DNA of 64,000 bases from NCBI GenBank assembly GCA_964019415.1, contig OZ025870.1, positions 6,313,415-6,377,414 of the forward strand. Reading direction: 5' to 3'. The stretch's first letter is position 1, and every line of letters starts with the position of its first letter. Below are positions 62,501 through 64,000 of the stretch, in pieces. Under the pieces are notes generated by a model. The model had not been told where the DNA came from and did no database searches. It was given only the letters and a program-made list of their open reading frames with translations. A program made the position numbers and the translations under genes. The DNA comes from Ianthella basta. Its lineage: Eukaryota; Porifera; Demospongiae; Verongiida; Ianthellidae.

Positions 62501-64000
62501 GGGGGGGGGTGTGACTCAGTGACCTCTGTGGGAACCCCAGGTGCCAATTTCTCACTATCAGCTGTTGTCTCCTCTGGGCTGGCTGACTCATCACTGGGTA
62601 CATCCCCACTCAGCCCTTGGCTGTCCTCAGAGTTGGCAACATCTTGTTCAGCCTTTTTCTTGGCTGACCTGGTAACCACCATCAAACCTCTAGTGGGGCT
62701 TTCCCTATCAACTGGGTCGTACAAATCCCGCCCCAGTAGCACAGCCACTGGTAGTTCTGGTGCTACCACCACCCGGGCCTGCTGCTGCCAAGTCCCCACC
62801 TGTAGTTGTACCACCACTGTGGGGTATGACACTGTGTCACCGTGTACGCACACAACAGGCACCCGATCTGAACCGTTGACCTTTGATGATTCGATGAAGT
62901 CGGCTGCTACCATGGTTCGATCAGACCCTGTATCCACAAGCATCTGTACTGATCTACCATCCAGCCGCCCCCGTCGTAGGTACTTATAACTCTGCTCATT
63001 CCAAGCAACCTCTTGGCAGCTCCCTCCATAAAGGGCTTTAGGTCTGGCAGGTGTGGAGGCCTCCTTCTTGTAGGGGCAGTTGTACATCATATGTCCAAAT
63101 CTGTTGCATTGGAAGCAGCGTTTTTCCCCTCGGTTGGTTTGTCTGGTCACGCCCCTTCTGCTCTCCAGGGCCACTGGGCTCCACCCACCGGGATTCCTGC
63201 TTGTTGGCTCGTGGGGCTGTCCCCAAGGGAGTGGTCTCCTTCGCGCTCCCTTTTCCACCGTCTTCCCTGGCCAGGGCATAGGTGTCTGCCAGTTCAGCAG
63301 CCTCTGTCAACGACTTTGGCTCCTTCTCCTTAAGTGCAATTGCTAAGCCCTCAGGCACCCCTGCAATAAACTGCTCTAGAAGGATCATCTCTTCTACAGA
63401 GATCTCCCTATCCCTCTTCCACTTCGCGAAACGGTCTCTCAGCCGATCTGCCCACTCAGCATAAGATTCGTTGGACTTCTTGCGGTCCTGTCGAAACTGC
63501 TGTCTGTGGGTCTCGGCATTCACTTGGTATCGTCTCAAAATCGCTTGCTTGACTGCTTGGTAGTCGTTGGCGCTCTCTATTCCAAGGTTCGCGTAGGCCG
63601 CCATCGCCTTACCCGTTAGCAAGCCCGCGAGCTGCATTGCCCACACGTCCTCGGGCCAGTCGCGCTGCTTGGCAGTCCGTTCAAACATCTCTAGAAAGTG
63701 TTCGACATCGTCATCGACACTCAACTTCTGCAATGTGGGCTTAGGTAAACTCACCTTGGTCGTATCTTTACCTGCACCCGCCTCCGCCCTAGCGAGGATG
63801 TCAGTCATCTGGTCGCGATGTTTGGCCATCTCCGCCCGCTGTTGTTCGATGATCTCCATCAGGATCTGTCTCTGGGACTCCTGCTGATCTTTCATCAGCC
63901 GCTGCTGGTCCCTGAGAATCTCTACTAGTGTCGTTGCTGACACTCCGCCGTCCGTCTCTTCTCCCGTTACAACTGCGGTCGGCTCCTTTTCTCCCCGCTC

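Larger units (their letters stand above)
58337..64000 (-). mobile_element. Ty3/gypsy-type LTR retroelement, Gmr1-like domain order (runs off the right edge)
   Basis: Fossil LTR element read on the minus strand: gag (about 63,100-63,943), a CCHC knuckle CFQCNRFGHMMYNC, protease (LVDTGSDRTMV), integrase (zinc-binding part, core and GPY-type end, about 61,200-62,350), reverse transcriptase (YIDDIVVF, about 60,150-60,850) and RNase H (about 59,620-60,020), then polypurine tract and 3' LTR. Integrase before reverse transcriptase is the order of Gmr1-type elements, not of ordinary Ty3/gypsy. The copy is fairly well kept but looks broken in roughly three or four places; the 5' LTR is outside the window. 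It is interrupted by a TIR element at 58,643-59,560. It lies in the same orientation as GALT, directly upstream of the visible GALT exons. Age: older than the TIR insertion, otherwise not datable without the second LTR. Confidence 0.88.

Noticed and set aside
59665-63887. Plus-strand frames opposite the LTR element
   Set aside because: Antisense shadows of gag-pol; all recognisable motifs are on minus.

Overview
The window looks like nuclear DNA of an early-branching animal, most likely a sponge; that is an inference from gene content and style, not a species identification. Support: spliced genes with short GT-AG introns, two secreted proteins with short Gly-X-Y collagen stalks, a GTPase protein ending in a CARD-like domain, and dense small inverted-repeat transposons, (CA)n tracts and minisatellites. 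Nothing is organised like a prokaryotic genome.

Layout. 0-2.6 kb: a tRNA-like element with inverted-repeat ends, inserted in an older repeat, then a (CA)n tract. 2.6-5.5 kb, minus strand: a Roc-COR-like GTPase with a C-terminal CARD, rebuilt from three exons. 6-11 kb: dispersed repeats. 11.7-22 kb: a duplicated block carrying seven copies of a 36/39-nt exon-like unit on the minus strand, fossil Ty3/gypsy integrase pieces and a Mutator-type MITE. 23-24.5 kb: CpG-rich DNA with unassigned exon-like frames. 25.6-27 kb: a nested fold-back element. 29.6-30.9 kb, minus: a collagen/fibrinogen-like secreted protein, with a TIR element just upstream. 32-34.4 kb: a (GT)n tract and a decayed ~140-bp tandem array. 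36 kb: an unassigned first-exon candidate. 37.7 kb: a mariner-like MITE. 38.6-38.9 kb: a kinase-like fragment. 40.1-41.6 kb: a minisatellite that switches orientation.

44.3-47.0 kb, plus: an ornithine-decarboxylase-like gene of eight exons (400 residues) with unusual substrate-site residues. 47.8-51.1 kb: inverted and tandem repeats. 51.7-52.7 kb, plus: a second secreted collagen-stalk protein with a C-terminal domain I do not recognise. 54.3-57.8 kb, minus: the last six exons of galactose-1-phosphate uridylyltransferase (GALT). Its upstream exons are not in the window; from 58.3 kb to the right edge lies a Ty3/gypsy-type LTR element in the same orientation. Its integrase lies before reverse transcriptase (Gmr1-type order), and a 918-bp TIR element is inserted in its polypurine tract. 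A second copy of that TIR family is the one beside the collagen gene.

ODC and GALT are housekeeping enzymes (polyamine and galactose metabolism); the collagen-stalk proteins suit a matrix or recognition role and the Roc-COR-CARD protein a signalling role. I see no operon-like or pathway clustering. All splice models were built by eye from GT-AG sites and reading-frame continuity; no search or alignment program was run.
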